Counted from the stretch's first letter, positions 12,228 through 24,820 are shown. The stretch: 64,000 bases of DNA from Massospora cicadina (GCA_022478985.1 JAKSZP010009318.1:62001-126000), one strand, 5' to 3'. The notes: generated by a model not told the origin, from the letters alone. Translations and numbers: made by a program.

Positions 12228-15200
12228 CTAAGTCTGACACTTGGAAAGAAGGTAGAGGGGTTGGAGCTCATTAGTGGCTTGACCCTCTTTGGTAACAGTC
12301 TTTGCCAAGTTGATCGTCACCTCTGATTGCAACTGGATGACGTGATGGGTCAACTTCCCCATAACTTTCTTAGGATCAGTCTTATTAGAGAAAATATCTT
12401 TAGCTAGTAATGCTGCACCCCAGGTTCTTGACCATAAAACACTCAAAAGGAGAAATTTTAAGGATCCGGTGATAGCTGATATGGTAGGCCATAAGGCACT
12501 GGGTAAGTAAAAATCACAAAGAAGAGGTTTTGAAGTGACCATTTTTTGTAAATTAGAGACCAGGTCCCATTGGCTCTTTCCTCAGTCTCATTGGTCAAGG
12601 GGTTATAGGGGGCTAAGAAAAGCTGTTGCATTCCCATGGAGCTAGCAAGGATATTCACCACTCTGGAAGTAAAAATCTTCCTATCATCACAGAGCAGGAC
12701 CTGGGGACAACATGGCGAGAAAATATATATTGATAAAGGAAAGTGGCCGTGGCTTTGGCAGTTTGAGCAAGATGAGCTACAGCCTCAACCCACTTGGTAA
12801 AGTGGCCTATGCCTACTAAGATGTAACAGTTTCCTCCATTAGTCTAGGTAGAGGGCCTACCACATCTATAATTATTGTGTGAAAGGGTTGTTGAGGCGTA
12901 GTGGGTTGGTAATGATACCTGGTCTTGTAGCTGGATTTCTTCTTGCAGGTCAGACAGGCATCCAGGACTTCAGTTATTGTCTCAATGAATCCTTCCTAGT
13001 AGTATAGCTCTTTTACCCACTCATAGGTTTTCTGTACTCCGATATGCCCTAGAATATTTGGGACTCCAAGAACATGGGTACTCGCTTTGATGGTCGGAGA
13101 TAGGGCAACCAATTCACCCCTTCTTCTTATAAAACTTCCCGCTTTCCACCTTGGTGTTGCGGTAGTGTCAAGCTAATGTTTTCCTGACGGGTTCATCCTC
13201 ATCTTCCCAAGCATTGGGGGTCATAAGAATGTTGTGCATCCTCTCAGCTTCGCTATTATCCAGGGGAAGGATAGGCAGCTGAGTCAACCATCAACGTTCA
13301 TATGGCAGGTTCCAGCTCAATGCTCAATCTTCATATTGTAGTGTTGAAGCTTTAGAGTCTAGAGAGCCAATTGACAAGTGGGATCCTTCATATTTGCAAC
13401 CACTTCAGGGAGGCGTGGTCAGTGACCACAGTGAAAGAATTCACATATAAGAAAGGTAGTAATATTTTGCAGCCAGCAGGACCGCGTGGTATTCCTTCTC
13501 ACTGTCGCTTTAATTGCGTTCAGCCTTGGATAACGTCTTGCTGACATATGAGACGGGGTGATCCACGCCATTAGCAACCAATTGAGCCAAAATGCCCCAA
13601 TAGTATAGTTAAAGGCATTGGTAAACAATATGAAAGTTTACCATATTCAGGGTGTGCAGGATTTGACGCTTTTTCAACAACCTGCTTTAGTGTCTCAAAG
13701 ATGGCCTGCTGTTCAGATCCCCAATAAATAAGGACATCTTTAGCCAATAGCCGGCCAAGTGGCTCAGTTAGCTGGGCGAACTTGAGGATAAATTGGTGGC
13801 AGTACCCCATCATACCAAAGAATACCTGGATATCGTGCAGGGTTTGGGATAAGGCATTTTGGACTTAGCCTCAACCTTGCCTTGAAGGGGTTGAATCCCG
13901 TCCTGTGAAATGGCGTGTCCAAGGAAATCTAATTTTCCTCTGGTAAATTGTGCACTTGGAGGGCTTTAAGTTAATGTTGACCTCACGTAGGCGCTGAAAC
14001 ACTACCTCCAGGTGAGCAAGATGTTCGTTGAAGGTCTTTGAGAACACCATAATGTCATTAAGGTATATAATGACGCAACTTAACTTCATATTCTGCAAGA
14101 TATGGTCCATGGCTCGCTGAAAAGATGTGGGGGCGAAGCATAACACTTGAGTATTTGGGTAGGGTAGAAGAGACCCTCACTGAAAATAAGAGCGCATTTC
14201 TCTTGATCTTGGGGAGAGAGGTTCGTTGTCTCATAACCGCTAGACAGGTCCATGGCGGAAAATAAGTTTAAGCCATATAGTTGGGCTAGGGCGTCATCAA
14301 TACGGAGGATAGGATAACTATCCTTCTTGGTGAGGTTTTCTATTTATAGTAATCTATAACTACCTGATGACCTCCATTTTTCTTCTTTATCAGTAGTATC
14401 AGGGACTACCTAGGGCTTTAAATTGAACCAGCAACCCAGCGTCCAACAACTGTTTTAGCTCCATTCACATCTGTAACTCCTCATCTTTTGATTTACAGTA
14501 GGGCTTAGATCAGATGGGATGAGCATCTCCAACATCAATGGTATGCTTCCAAACCTTCATGTGCCCATAGTCAGTTTCAGAGTTAGAGAAGTTTTCGCTA
14601 TAGGACTACAGTAAGGTGTGGACCTTGTAAAGCTCAGAGGGGTTAGTTTATCAGAAATATGAACAGTAGGAAGAGTGCATAGTGATTGGTCTACTGTTAA
14701 GCCCATATCTGCCATTAACACAATACAATGAATCTGTTTAATGTCCTCAGTAGGGACCATCAGGCCCCTTCTAATTTCCTGATGCTTCTTAATGTCCAAG
14801 TCTTTCTTGGTGAGATTCCCCGACAGGAGATTGATTGTTCACTGATAAGCTGGGTCTAGCACGCCTGGCAATTCTCTGGGCTGAAGAGGGCTAACTATGT
14901 CAAAGCTGACTAGGTGTAATAGACAGTTGTGGAGTATTTGAAAGTTAAACTTCGTGTCAACTACACTTTGTTCACCCACCTTGATTACTACCTCTTCAGA
15001 CGCATAGAAAGGAATACCCTCTAGAGCATCCACTGATGGAGGCAACATTTTGGTGTTGCATCCTGCCGTTGTTTAGTGTAGGGATAAGGCGGAGGGAGCT
15101 CTCAACATTGCAAGCATATTCTTTTTATTGAGCTCTACATTGTTTAGAATCAGAGGAACCTCATAGTTTAGCAGGGAGAGATAGCCCTGCTTCAAGTTTA

Positions 15201-15490
15201 TGACCCATTTATACTCAAGCATAAACTGGGTCTCAAAGAGTAGATCGTAGGTACTATTGACCAAGGCCACCGCCGGGGCCAAATAGATGAGCTTATCAAA
15301 TGAATGGGAAGAGAAGAGCACGCCCCAATGGCGTAGGTGTTATTTGGGCCTGCAGTTCCAAATTCTTGGTTGTGATCAAGGTCAGAAGCCAGCTTAATTT
15401 TTTAATGAGTTTGGTTGACACAATGTTCACCAGGGACCCAGTGTCAAGAATAGCCCTAACCTGCACTTCATTAATGATGACCTCCACTTT
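12228..15490 (-). pseudogene. pol: Ty3 element 1 pol remnant (PR-RT-RNaseH-IN)
   Basis: The protease motif ILDTGSLVNIV is at about 15425-15455, with its catalytic Asp intact. RT motifs are at 13871-14146, where FQRAMDHILQNMKLSCVIIY leads into the active-site box YLNDIMVFS near 14040-14065. The family consensus there is Y-x-D-D, so the first Asp is now Asn. RNase H is visible around 13419-13620 (HPVSYVSKTLSKAERN, SEKEYHAVLLAAKYY). Integrase shows the CLTC pair of the HHCC zinc finger near 12940, the block LLCDDRKIFTSR near 12670-12720, and QLFLAPYNPLTNETEERANG at 12560-12640. Several stops and frameshifts break the chain. The product would have been a polyprotein that processes itself, copies the element RNA and integrates the cDNA. 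Confidence 0.85.
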
Positions 15491-16248
15491 GGTTAAGGTT
15501 CCATCTAAGTTGAGGGAGAGAGCGATGACCTCATTTAAACAGAGAGTAAATACAAGTTTTTTTTGGCAGTTACAGGGTATCTCTTAAGTCGACTGCATGG
15601 TATTAACACATTGGGTAGATTGGAAAAGTGTGGCAATGAGCTGGTCAGCGTCACTAGCAGTGGCAATAATCTACAGACCCCTCAGCACTTGATAAAGATA
15701 AGTTCTGCGAAGTGTCCTAGCCATATCCACTCTCTCAGGGTTCAACCTGTCGGTACCTCCACTTCACCTGGGATCCTAAAACATAATGACCCACATCTTC
15801 ATAATCCCTTTCAGATTTATCTTTAGAGGGGTTATTAATTCATGTTAGGATCCTATAGGATGAAAGTAGGTTCAGGGCTTCCCATATGAAGGATAGGTCC
15901 TGGGGTTGCTCCTCCACCTTTTAACCTTTGAGGGAGGCGTTGGAATTGTATTGACTCGATTTTCGACCTTCAAAGTAGGGGAGGTTGGGCTGCCTCATGG
16001 TTAGAGGTTTTGTATTAGAGTTGGCTAGAGGAAATAGCGTCATGGATGTGGATTTTTAACTATGTCAGCTTTGGGTTGATCAGCGGCTGTGAGCTTTGGG
16101 GAAACAGGTGATTAAGCTTTAGCGACCTAGTCCTTGAACCCATTGTTGATGGGGGCGAATGTCACCTGAGAGAAGAAGTGTTAGGCTTAGGAGAAGGCTT
16201 TGAGACCAATTGGAGAGGCTTATTGGATGGCAAAAGCTGTTTTTGGCG

Positions 16249-17058
16249 TCAAGCTAGAGGCAGCAAGCGCTGCCCCATTGCCAATAATGCATCTTGATAT
16301 ACTATTTTAGGAACCTCAGGTTTGCAGAGCGGAGGAAGAGCAGGTTTGAGTCGCACTGCAGGTGCTGGCCTCAGGGTGGTAACCAGCATAGGGGTCAACA
16401 TAGCATCCTTTGGTGGGGCTTCAGTTGAAAAATCCTTAATGGTCCAAACCAGGGGGATTTGACCTAACGCCTGAAGTAGCTTCTGCGTTATAGATATCTG
16501 CAACCTCCAGCAGAGACTCCTTGATATTGGGTAGTTTGGAGGTGACGTTTAACATAGATAAGATGCCGGGCTATGATAGATAAATAAGCTAAGTCAGTTA
16601 GAATAACCGCAAGAGCATCATCAAGAGGTAGCATTTTAGCGAGCACCAAGTGCTGAGCTCCACTATAAAATTGATCAAAAAAAGTGGCGAGTAATTCTCC
16701 CTTATCATGCTGAGGCTCATAAAGGCCTGCTTCACCCTCTTTAAACTCTGCATGAATCCAAACTCTTCAATAAGCCTTTTTTAACCTCTGACCAGGTGCT
16801 GAGATTGACCATGATAAGAACCATTATTTCTTGAGCTATGTTATAATTTTGGAAGTATTGGTGAGATACAACAAAGGAGCTTTGCACAGTGTTAAGATAA
16901 TGAGCAATAGGACTGACAATATGAAAATCGTCATCCTTAAAACAAAGTATTAAACTTATTAATAAAATAGGGAGCAATCGCCCCAAAGACACTTCTTTAT
17001 CTAATCTTAATATATACAGCGTATCCTTGCTGTTCTGCTTACTATAAACTACCAACAA
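16249..17058 (-). pseudogene. gag: Ty3 element 1 gag remnant
   Basis: A 105-codon frame at 16741-17058 contains DDDFHIVSPIAHYLNTVQSS and then a hydrophobic, tryptophan-bearing stretch typical of capsid-like gag. A Pro-rich segment at 16249-16503 follows downstream. The position between the 5' LTR leader and the protease supports gag. The first part of this frame is shared with a remnant at about 27710-28260. No intact zinc knuckle was recognised. Confidence 0.6.
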
Positions 17059-17727
17059 TTCTCTTCCTTAAAATCTCTGGTCTTGATGATATCTCAGCAG
17101 CTTTGGTCAATACCAACCATTTTACTTAGTAAATCGATCCAACAGATCTCATTGGTTCTGGCAGAGGTTACTATGTATTAAATTCCCAATATCCTAGCTC
17201 AATACGATTTATCAATTATTTGTCTCACATCGACATCTCTTAATCGTTTCATTTAAAAGCAATCCAATACCATCTTTTCTAACCTAATATTGCCTCATCA
17301 TAAGGCGCATGAAAATTGTAACTCATACTCAGACTCAGCGGATTTTACCCCATTCCGCTGTAATGATTTAGGGCTTATCAGTCAGTCATATCAGAATCGT
17401 GAGAAGCTATATGGCTCAAGCAGGGAAAAATGTACTCAACTATTTGATGGTCAGTTCTTACTCCCATTAACAATTCTTAAATGAACAGAAAAGAGGCAAC
17501 GCTACTCTACCTGGGGTAAATTTGTTTTTAAGGTGGGTTTATGAAGAACATGGAAGGTCCCGTGAGGGCCTTTAGAAGAGTGCTGCTTGAGCCTTTTTAG
17601 GCGAGATAAAGCAATGGATATCTGGAGTTCCAGAGTAGCTATTCAGGGTTTTCTTTCAGCGAGAAGGTTGTGAGGGTTACCTACCCCATCAACCTCCATG
17701 TTTTCTAGTTTAATTTGTGATGTACAG

Positions 17728-17750
17728 GCCCACCAGTAGTGAGCACTACT
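17728..17750 (-). other. Candidate primer binding site of Ty3 element 1
   Basis: Immediately inside the 5' LTR the minus strand reads A then GTAGTGCTCACTAC. The same 14 bases follow the 5' LTR of element 3 (45692-45705), and element 2 has TGGTGCTCCCTGCC at this place. A tRNA-primed site should start TGG, so TAG here would be a G-to-A change. Confidence 0.55.
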
Positions 17751-18498
17751 TGTCAAAGTCCTGGCAGATGATTAATGATTGCCAGTGCTAATGGCACAGG
17801 ATTTGACAAAAAGAAAATAATCAGGAGTAGTGAAACGCATAACTGCTGTTAACAAATTATGGGACTTTTTAATATAACTTATATAAAAGTAGAAATCTGA
17901 ATTGGGTAAATATGAGGGTTATTATTTGTTGTTACTAGTGACACTGACAGGTTGAAAAGAGGCCCTTATTACTATGTCATTGCTGAGTATGTAAAATGAT
18001 CCAAGGTTTAAAGTGAGATGGTCAAGATATTCAATATAAGCTATGAGTATCTAAAATTAGGAATTATAGGGGTTTGACCTAACAGATCTTACAAAACTCA
18101 CTTCAATTCAACGGAATGGCCGATGAAGGGTCAATAGTAGGTAGGATCAGTCTGGTAGGCAAAGATATTATATATCTGAACCAATAATCGTGAGGAAAAT
18201 TTTTTACACCTGGTGGAACCAGATCCAAGGCTATAAAAGGGTTGGTCTCCGCGTAGGTGGTTTAACTAAATGGTATATGGGATGGGGAGAAACCTTAGAC
18301 AGACTCCCATAAAATATGCCGCATTGTTGGTGCAATCTGATTCCATAAGCTTATGCTATTTGGATGAGAATAATTAATGAAAGTATTGCCCCAACTCAGG
18401 GGTTCCACCAAGAATTGACCAGGGTCTTTTGGCCAATTTCGTTCTTAAAACGAACCAAAGCTCTCTTATTACGAAATTGAACTTGTAATTGTCTAACA
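17751..18498 (-). repeat. 5' LTR of Ty3 element 1
   Basis: This 748-bp LTR is the direct repeat partner of 11292-12035. Plus-strand ends are TGTCAAAGTC and GTCTAACA. TATAAAAGGG at about 18232 is on the plus strand, antisense to the element. Confidence 0.92.
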
Positions 18499-18503
18499 AA
18501 GGG
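18499..18503. repeat. 5-bp target site duplication of Ty3 element 1 (right)
   Basis: AAGGG is identical to 11287-11291. Confidence 0.9.
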
Positions 18504-19718
18504 ACAGCAATCATCATAACACCCTTATGTTGCATCAATGGGTATTCACTCCTGTGAAACTTTCCGCTAGTTAATTTCTCAACCACAGAAATCCAGCACC
18601 ATATAAACTCTCAGGTATTTTCAAAGCAATATCTGTTCCCACAAGGTCTTGGTGGCCAGGTGCCATAGTAGATCTCCATTGAGATCACAGTGGAATCCCA
18701 TTAGACTCTAAAATCTCGCTGGGAAGTTTCAAGGAGTGCTGGCATCCTTTCTGATATCTAATTTTTATGATGTCACCCTTGCACATAAATCAAAAAATTG
18801 AAGATACGTGATACTTAGACCCTGTTTTGGAAGGTGGTTCAACTTCTTCTGCATTATGGGACACAGGAGCAAAGTTAGCACATTATTAAAAAAATGTGGT
18901 GTATGATTGAGATTGGGGTCTCATAATCTTCATTTAACAAGTAAGCGGGGCTGACACATTTATTTGACCATAACATTATAGTCTTTGTTAAACAAGGAAA
19001 TGATTAAACAAGAATTATATTTAGGTGCTTGAATGGAAATATCTCAGGTTTCAGCTTGACACAGTTTTTTAGGTAATTCAATAATCTCCTGTGTTTTAAA
19101 GGCATATCTAACATATAATTACACGTTACTATATGCAATTCTGGTGCTGAATTATCCTGACTCTCTTTAACCATACTAGCGAGATGGTATTCGTTATTGT
19201 TTTAGTAAAAGGTATTAATGAACTGTGCGTAAATGAAAGATCTCTTTTTTATTCCGCAAAGGCTTTTCCTATATTGTCTTCATTGGTAGATATTACATAT
19301 AACTATGAGGTTCATTCGTAGGGTAGCTAACCTAATTATATATTTTCTTGGTAAAATATAGTAATCAGTATTAGGTGCGTCAAAAAGATGTTGCAAAAGT
19401 AGAGGTAATTCAATATTTTGGTTATGGTGTTCTCGCTATTAAGGATTAGGCACATAGATCAGTATAAATCTTTATAAGGTTTGCTGGTGTGGCAGAAAGC
19501 AATCAGAGCATCGAAATGACTCAGAACCTTAGCTTCATTTAATAAATAAACCTTATATTGAAATTAGTGGGGAAAGCTAGTACCTTTTCACATTCTTTAA
19601 AATAGTACGGTGAGGAAGGCGGATTTACATTTAATCATAAATTTTGCCCTCCAAACTCATTGATAATAATGTATTTTTCATTATTGTAAGACACGCCTGC
19701 TTCACAAATCTTTAACAT
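18504..19718. other. Unassigned AT-rich DNA between Ty3 elements 1 and 2
   Basis: I see no coding region, repeat partner or RNA gene in this stretch. Confidence 0.4.
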
Positions 19719-20282
19719 TGTCAGGATCAAGGGTTTAGACCTCCTGTTTCTTTTTACTTTATAAGCCAGCGGACCCAAAGATCCTGGGTGTTATAAACAT
19801 ATTTGCTTTTCTTAGTATAAATGTCTTTACTCGGGATACTATGTCTGGGTGTGTGTTAATCCTATATATAAATTTGTACCTAAGTATATAGAGGTAGGTC
19901 AATTTGACTTAAATTCGCAAAGAAGAAAATCAATTAGTTATCTTAGAATTCACAATATAAGGGAAATTAAGCAAGTCTTTCATTAAATCTCTAAGCAGTC
20001 CAAGCTAAGGTCTATAATTATCACAAATTGTGGATTCTGCGGCAGGCTAGTTATCTTAGTCAGGTAAGATTTGCTTGCACATGGATTGTACTTGAATCCT
20101 CAAGATTAGTAAGCTCTAAAATATCAATAGTCAACTGCATAATTTGGGGTTGATCCCCAACTTTAGGAGCCCTTGTTTTCGTTGGGATTATCCTCAATAG
20201 ATGTTTGGGCTATTTAGTAAAATCATGATCAATTCCTTTTTGCTGACACTTATGAATATCTAATTTGGTTAGAACCCTGACA
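19719..20282 (-). repeat. 3' LTR of Ty3 element 2
   Basis: This 564-bp LTR starts TGTCAGGATCAAGGG and ends CCCTGACA on the plus strand. It aligns along its length with 25799-26365 through shared blocks such as GGATACTATGTCTGG and CAATAGATGTTTG. Confidence 0.88.
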
Positions 20283-23200
20283 ACCAATCCTCTAGTTCTT
20301 GGCATAGGGGGAATGTACGGAGAAAGCAACTATGTATGTGGTTTACTAAAACCCTAAATAATCTCTTCAATTGAGTGTTCATTGCCTCACATATAAAAGT
20401 GACTTTGTAAGTCCCTGACCAGTTGGTGAATAATCTTTTGTCAAGACCTCCAGGCCGATGATGGTTGAAAAGAACTAGGTCACTTAGTTAGAAGGTGTGC
20501 AGGGGGTCATGCTTATCATCAAATTGATTAGTTTATCTACTAGTTGTAATAAATAGGTTTTAAGAAGCCAGGGCTTGAAGTAAGATAATTTAATTGGCAA
20601 TACTTCGCATAGTGACCTCAGGGGCTTTGTGGGAAACTTGGTCAAGCATAGATTACACTTTAGAAGGCAGCTGGAGATTTTTTCCATACAACGCTTTAAA
20701 AGGTGTCATCTTAGTTATTCGATGATAGCTGAACATATAAGCCAAGATTTCACTAGGCAAATATTGGATCCAATAAAGGGGGTTAGTCATAGCCATTTTC
20801 CATAGGGTTGCAGTTAGAGTACCATTTGCCTTCTTTACCATTCCATTGTTTGCAGGATGGTAGGGGGTGAAGAATAGCTGTGTGGTTCCCATCAGCTTAG
20901 TTAAATTTTTCATCAGCGTCAATTGGAAGTTTTGCCCATTTATTGGAAAGAATGATGTTAGGGAACCCATGTTGGGTGATAATCTGATTATACAAAAACT
21001 TGGCGGTAGCTTTTGCTGAAGCTGAGGGTATAGATAATGATTTGATCAATAGTTAAATGGTCCATGGCTAGAAGGATGAATTGATGACCATTAGAGGCTT
21101 GAGGGAGAGGTTCCACAACATCAATTCTAATAGTATGGAAGGGTTCACAGGGTGGAACCACTGGATGTTGAGATTGGGGATTAGGCCCATCTTGACTTTT
21201 GCATACCTGGCAGGACTATAATACATCCTGGATTGAAACAAGCATTCCTTTCCAATAACATTGATTTTTAAGCCACTGGTAGGTTTTCCGAATTCCCATG
21301 TGGCTGACTGGCTGATGTCCCTCCAATATGACGTCAGGTCAAGATAAAGGTCATACAGAGGGCACCAACTTTTTGGACACAAGTTTGCACAATTGGCCAT
21401 CCTTGACTTGAAAATTTGCCGATTTTTCGCTGATTCCTTTTGAAAAGTCAGGGATTTGTCCTTTCATAAATGTCATTGTGTTAGGATGTCATAGAGTTAA
21501 TCCTTTTCAGGGCCAGTTAAAGTTGATACGGGAAGCCAGGATAGGCAATCCACATTTTGGTGTATGGGCCCTAGTAGATGGATAATGATAAAGTCGTAAA
21601 TTAAAGCTTTAACGCCCATCAGGCTAATCTGCCATTGGGGTCCTTCATTTGCTGTAGCCATCGCAAGCAAGCAGGGTCATTAATTATGGTGATATGTTTC
21701 ATGTATAAGTAAGGTCAGAAATCCTTAATGGCCAGTAGTACCGCCAAGCATTCACAATCTTAATGTTATAGTTGCTTTCAGCTCTGGATAAGGTCTTGAC
21801 ATAATAGGCAATAGGATGGCCCACTAAGTTTTCATCATGCTGATATAGTATAGCTCCAATGGCTATATCGCTAGCATTGGTAAATAGGAGAATGGTCTAT
21901 CAAAATTTGGATGAATGAGTACTTGAGATTGGGAGAGAGAGGATTAGCAGGTTGAAGGCCTGCCGTTGTCCTTCCTTCCACTGAAAGGGTATCCATTTTT
22001 GTTCAGTAGATACACTAGAGGATCAGAGGTGTCTGCAAAGTAAGGGATAAACTGGTGATAATATCCCACCATCCCTAAGAAAACTTGTACGTCTTGTAAG
22101 GATTTAGGGGGTACATCCTAGCAATGGCAAAGAACTTGTAGTTCATTGGATATTCCGGCTTTACTTACCTCATGGCTCAATTTTTATCTACTTTTAAAGA
22201 AAGAGATTTTTGATGGTTTTAGTTTTAACGACGATTGTCATACCCACTGAAGAACTTTCCTGAGGTCATCTAGGTGCTCAGTAAAGATAAAAACGGTAAT
22301 ATCGTTAAGCTAAAATAGCAACAGGAGCTTTTTAAATCGCCTAAGGGTCCGTCCATGACGCGTTGGAAGGTAGCAGGGACATTGCATAATCCCTATGGCA
22401 TTCAAGTGGGCTCAAATAATCCCTCACTTGAGATGAGAGCACATTTTACATGATCCTCTGGTGACAAATTGACTTGCTAGTATTTTCTGGCATGTTCTAT
22501 AGCTGAGAAATAGTTGGATCCCAAAATCAAGTGTAAGTAATCATCTATACGTGGCAGAGGATAGCTATCTCTTAGTGGGATAAAATTGAGGCGGCAATAA
22601 CCCATGACAGCATGGTGGCCACTATACTTCTTCCAAATTAATAGGAGTGGGGAAGCCAAAGGCCTTTAGAAGGCACTAGTAAACTGGCCTTTATTAGTTG
22701 CTGTACCTCTAAGGACACTTGAGCTTCCTCCACTTTGGAGTTTTGGTATGGTCAGGATCTAAATAGAGGGTGAGTCTCAGTATTGATTTGATATATTTAC
22801 TCCAAACATTTTTCTGTAGTCACTTGGTCACAATGAAAAAAATATATCGCCATACTCCTCAAGTAGGTCTTTTGGAATTCTGGAGTTTGTTAGGGTAAGA
22901 TTATCTCCAATCTTACTTTCAACTAGGGCTATAGTGGATAGGAAATCAAATCCTAAATCCTGTAATGAGCCAAAACAGTTCAAAATGGCAATATTACAAT
23001 GGGACATAAATTTTAATAAACAATAGGGGAAGGCTGAGAGACTTGGAGGGTATGATTTGTTAAGTTCCATAATAAGTTAGAGATAGATTTCCCATAGACG
23101 GGATCCAAAATCCCTGAGCAGATCAACTCTTATTTGATTGAAGTATTTAGTTGTCCACTTATCTCCAAAATTTGATTAGGAGAGGTGAGAATCTGGATCC

Positions 23201-23657
23201 ACGTATCCACAATAACTTGTGAGCCAGAGGGTAATGTGATAGGATGTGGGGCATGCAGAGGGATCTCATCTTCGGCATCCACTGCCTCTGGGGTGACTTA
23301 GTTTTCCCCCTAGGACTTAGTGTTTAACTTTCCAAATGGAGGAAGGGTATTGAGGAGGCATGTCTGTTTTTTGGGACTCCTTTACTTTTGATGGATGTTT
23401 GATTATTAACAGGATCCAATACCCTAGTAGGGACATGTCTTATTCCTTGTGGTTGATATAGCAGTTAAACTCCCGCATCAGTTGGACCCAATAAGCACCT
23501 CATAAGTATCATTTTCTAACGACGAAATGGCAGGAGCAGTAATTAAAATGTTTTCCAAAAAAGGTGTAAGAATAGACTCCTTACGCCTTAGTTGACTGAT
23601 TACTGGCCGTCCCATATTCAGATTTGTGAGTCACGTCTAGAGCCATTTTCATCTTTT

Positions 23658-23674
23658 AGATAAGTTGTGAGGAA
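23658..23674. repeat. Target site duplication of the nested half-LINE fragment (5' side)
   Basis: AGATAAGTTGTGAGGAA matches AGATAATTTGTGAGGAA at 24263-24279 in 16 of 17 positions. Confidence 0.8.
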
Positions 23675-24262
23675 GCAGTGAAAGCCGCAGCTGCCCCTGC
23701 TAGCACCCTCCTCCGCCAGCATCTCCATGGGGTGATGGAACCCCTAGTTAAGGGTATTCCTATCCCAAATTTCCCTGCTGATTTCGATGAGGATGCTAAA
23801 TATGAAATTGAGGAGCTCATTTTTGGTGTGATCTGTGCTTGCATCGATGCAGCAAAAACCTCTTCCTTTTTTTCCCCAACTACCCCCAAACCCAATGGCG
23901 TATCAAGTCATTTACTTGTGTGCCAGCTCTCATCACTTTTGCTGAGCATCAACTGCTCAATACGTTGAGGAAATGGACACCGCCGGCCTCATTAACTAAA
24001 TAAACTCAAAACTATACCTCCTTATGCCTCATGTCGCTGATGCCCCTACCCCGATGTTGTCCACCATGGTCTGCCAGTTAAAGCGGGCGCCAGAAAAAGT
24101 TTTCCTAAAGCTTCCTCGCCATCTGATATGGCTTGCTAGGCTGATATCTAGGGTCTATATTAGGAATTTTTTTATTTATGATAATACCTTTGTTTGGCCA
24201 TTTGCAAAATAAAGATGCGTGGCAGCTCCCCTTTTGGGTTGGGCACCACTAGTGCTAAAGAA
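23675..24262 (+). mobile_element. 5'-truncated, divergent half-LINE fragment nested in Ty3 element 2
   Basis: This plus-strand insertion has a 17-bp duplication. Its frame (about 23678-24120) includes a helical Ala-rich stretch and PHVADAPTPMLSTM (from 24027), which lines up with PHYADAPTPWLSALI near the C-terminus of half-LINE copy 3. The 3' UTR CCTCGCCATCTGATATGG also resembles copy 3. The 3' end differs from the other copies: it holds GTGG (24222-24225) and CCAC (24245-24248) arms that could form the same kind of terminal stem-loop. It appears to be a separate half-LINE subfamily. Confidence 0.65.
23678..24212 (+). pseudogene. C-terminal part of a half-LINE ORF1-like protein
   Basis: A 96-codon frame (23678-23968) and a second frame (24024-24212) together cover the C-terminal region found only in half-LINEs. 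The first is Ala-rich and likely helical, with acidic residues (FDEDAKYEIEELIFGV). The second carries the PHxADAPTPxLS block. A frameshift or stop separates them. Function is unknown. No zinc knuckle or RRM-like part is present, as expected for a 5'-truncated copy. Confidence 0.55.
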
Positions 24263-24279
24263 AGATAATTTGTGAGGAA
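24263..24279. repeat. Target site duplication of the nested half-LINE fragment (3' side)
   Basis: AGATAATTTGTGAGGAA pairs with 23658-23674 and returns the sequence to Ty3 element 2 just before its protease motif. Confidence 0.8.
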
Positions 24280-24820
24280 TTAATGTTAACTGGGGATCCA
24301 GTGTCAATTAACACCAGGACTTTAACTTTATATAGAATACCTCTACTAAAGCCACAGAAAATCTAAACCAGGAATTAACAGCTAGTAAACTGTCAAAAAG
24401 ATTTTTTAGAAAAGCAAGTGGAGGATTCTGCCAAGACCAAGCTTAGGGCTGTTCAATACGTTTAAAAAGTTTTATCTGCAAGTGCTTGGCTTTTCATAGA
24501 AGAGCTGATCGCCAAAATTTGTTTGGGTAACTGACCAACATAAAAGTAAAAGGTAAAGCCTTTTTTTCTTGAATAGAAAGATGTACGTCAACTTCTGCAG
24601 GTGCATCTGACAAAACATCCTGATGTTCTGGGAATAGAGATAAATCTAGAACAAGGGTCTTGAGGCACTTGATTCTCGTCAGCATATGGAGCCTCTTGCA
24701 CTATACTGATTGATCTTTTGCCAACTTACATTAAAGGAGCGGCAAAATTCTACAGTGTGGTTGGTTCTCTTTCAATAGATGCAGTATAATTTAGGTGTAG
24801 GCTACTTGGGGGTGTAACTG

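Larger units (their letters stand above)
11292..18498 (-). mobile_element. Ty3/gypsy LTR retrotransposon 1 (7.2 kb, decayed)
   Basis: The element has two direct LTRs with TGT...ACA ends, a perfect AAGGG duplication, and internal remnants in the order gag, protease, reverse transcriptase, RNase H, integrase on the minus strand. Integrase downstream of RT/RNase H is the Ty3/gypsy arrangement. The two LTRs differ by many substitutions and small indels, so the insertion is old. All reading frames are interrupted, and the RT active site is altered (YLND), so it cannot move on its own. Confidence 0.93.
20484..24310 (-). pseudogene. pol: Ty3 element 2 pol remnant (PR-RT-RNaseH-IN)
   Basis: The protease motif VLVLIDTGSPVN is at about 24290-24325, with Asp intact. 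The RT start lies around 22477-22660 (MGYCRLNFIPLRDSYPLPRI, then SNYFSAIEHA). The RT active-site box near 22295-22315 reads a stop followed by LNDITVF, where Y-L-D-D is expected. RNase H is near 21560-21900. Integrase covers 20653-21400, with TTQLFFTPYHPANNGMVKKA as the core block. A half-LINE fragment splits the region just downstream of the protease motif. Multiple stops and frameshifts make it non-functional. Confidence 0.82.

Noticed and set aside
15300..15826. Overlapping plus-strand frames in Ty3 element 1
   Set aside because: They run antisense to the protease region and carry no domain; they are shadows of the minus-strand coding remnant.
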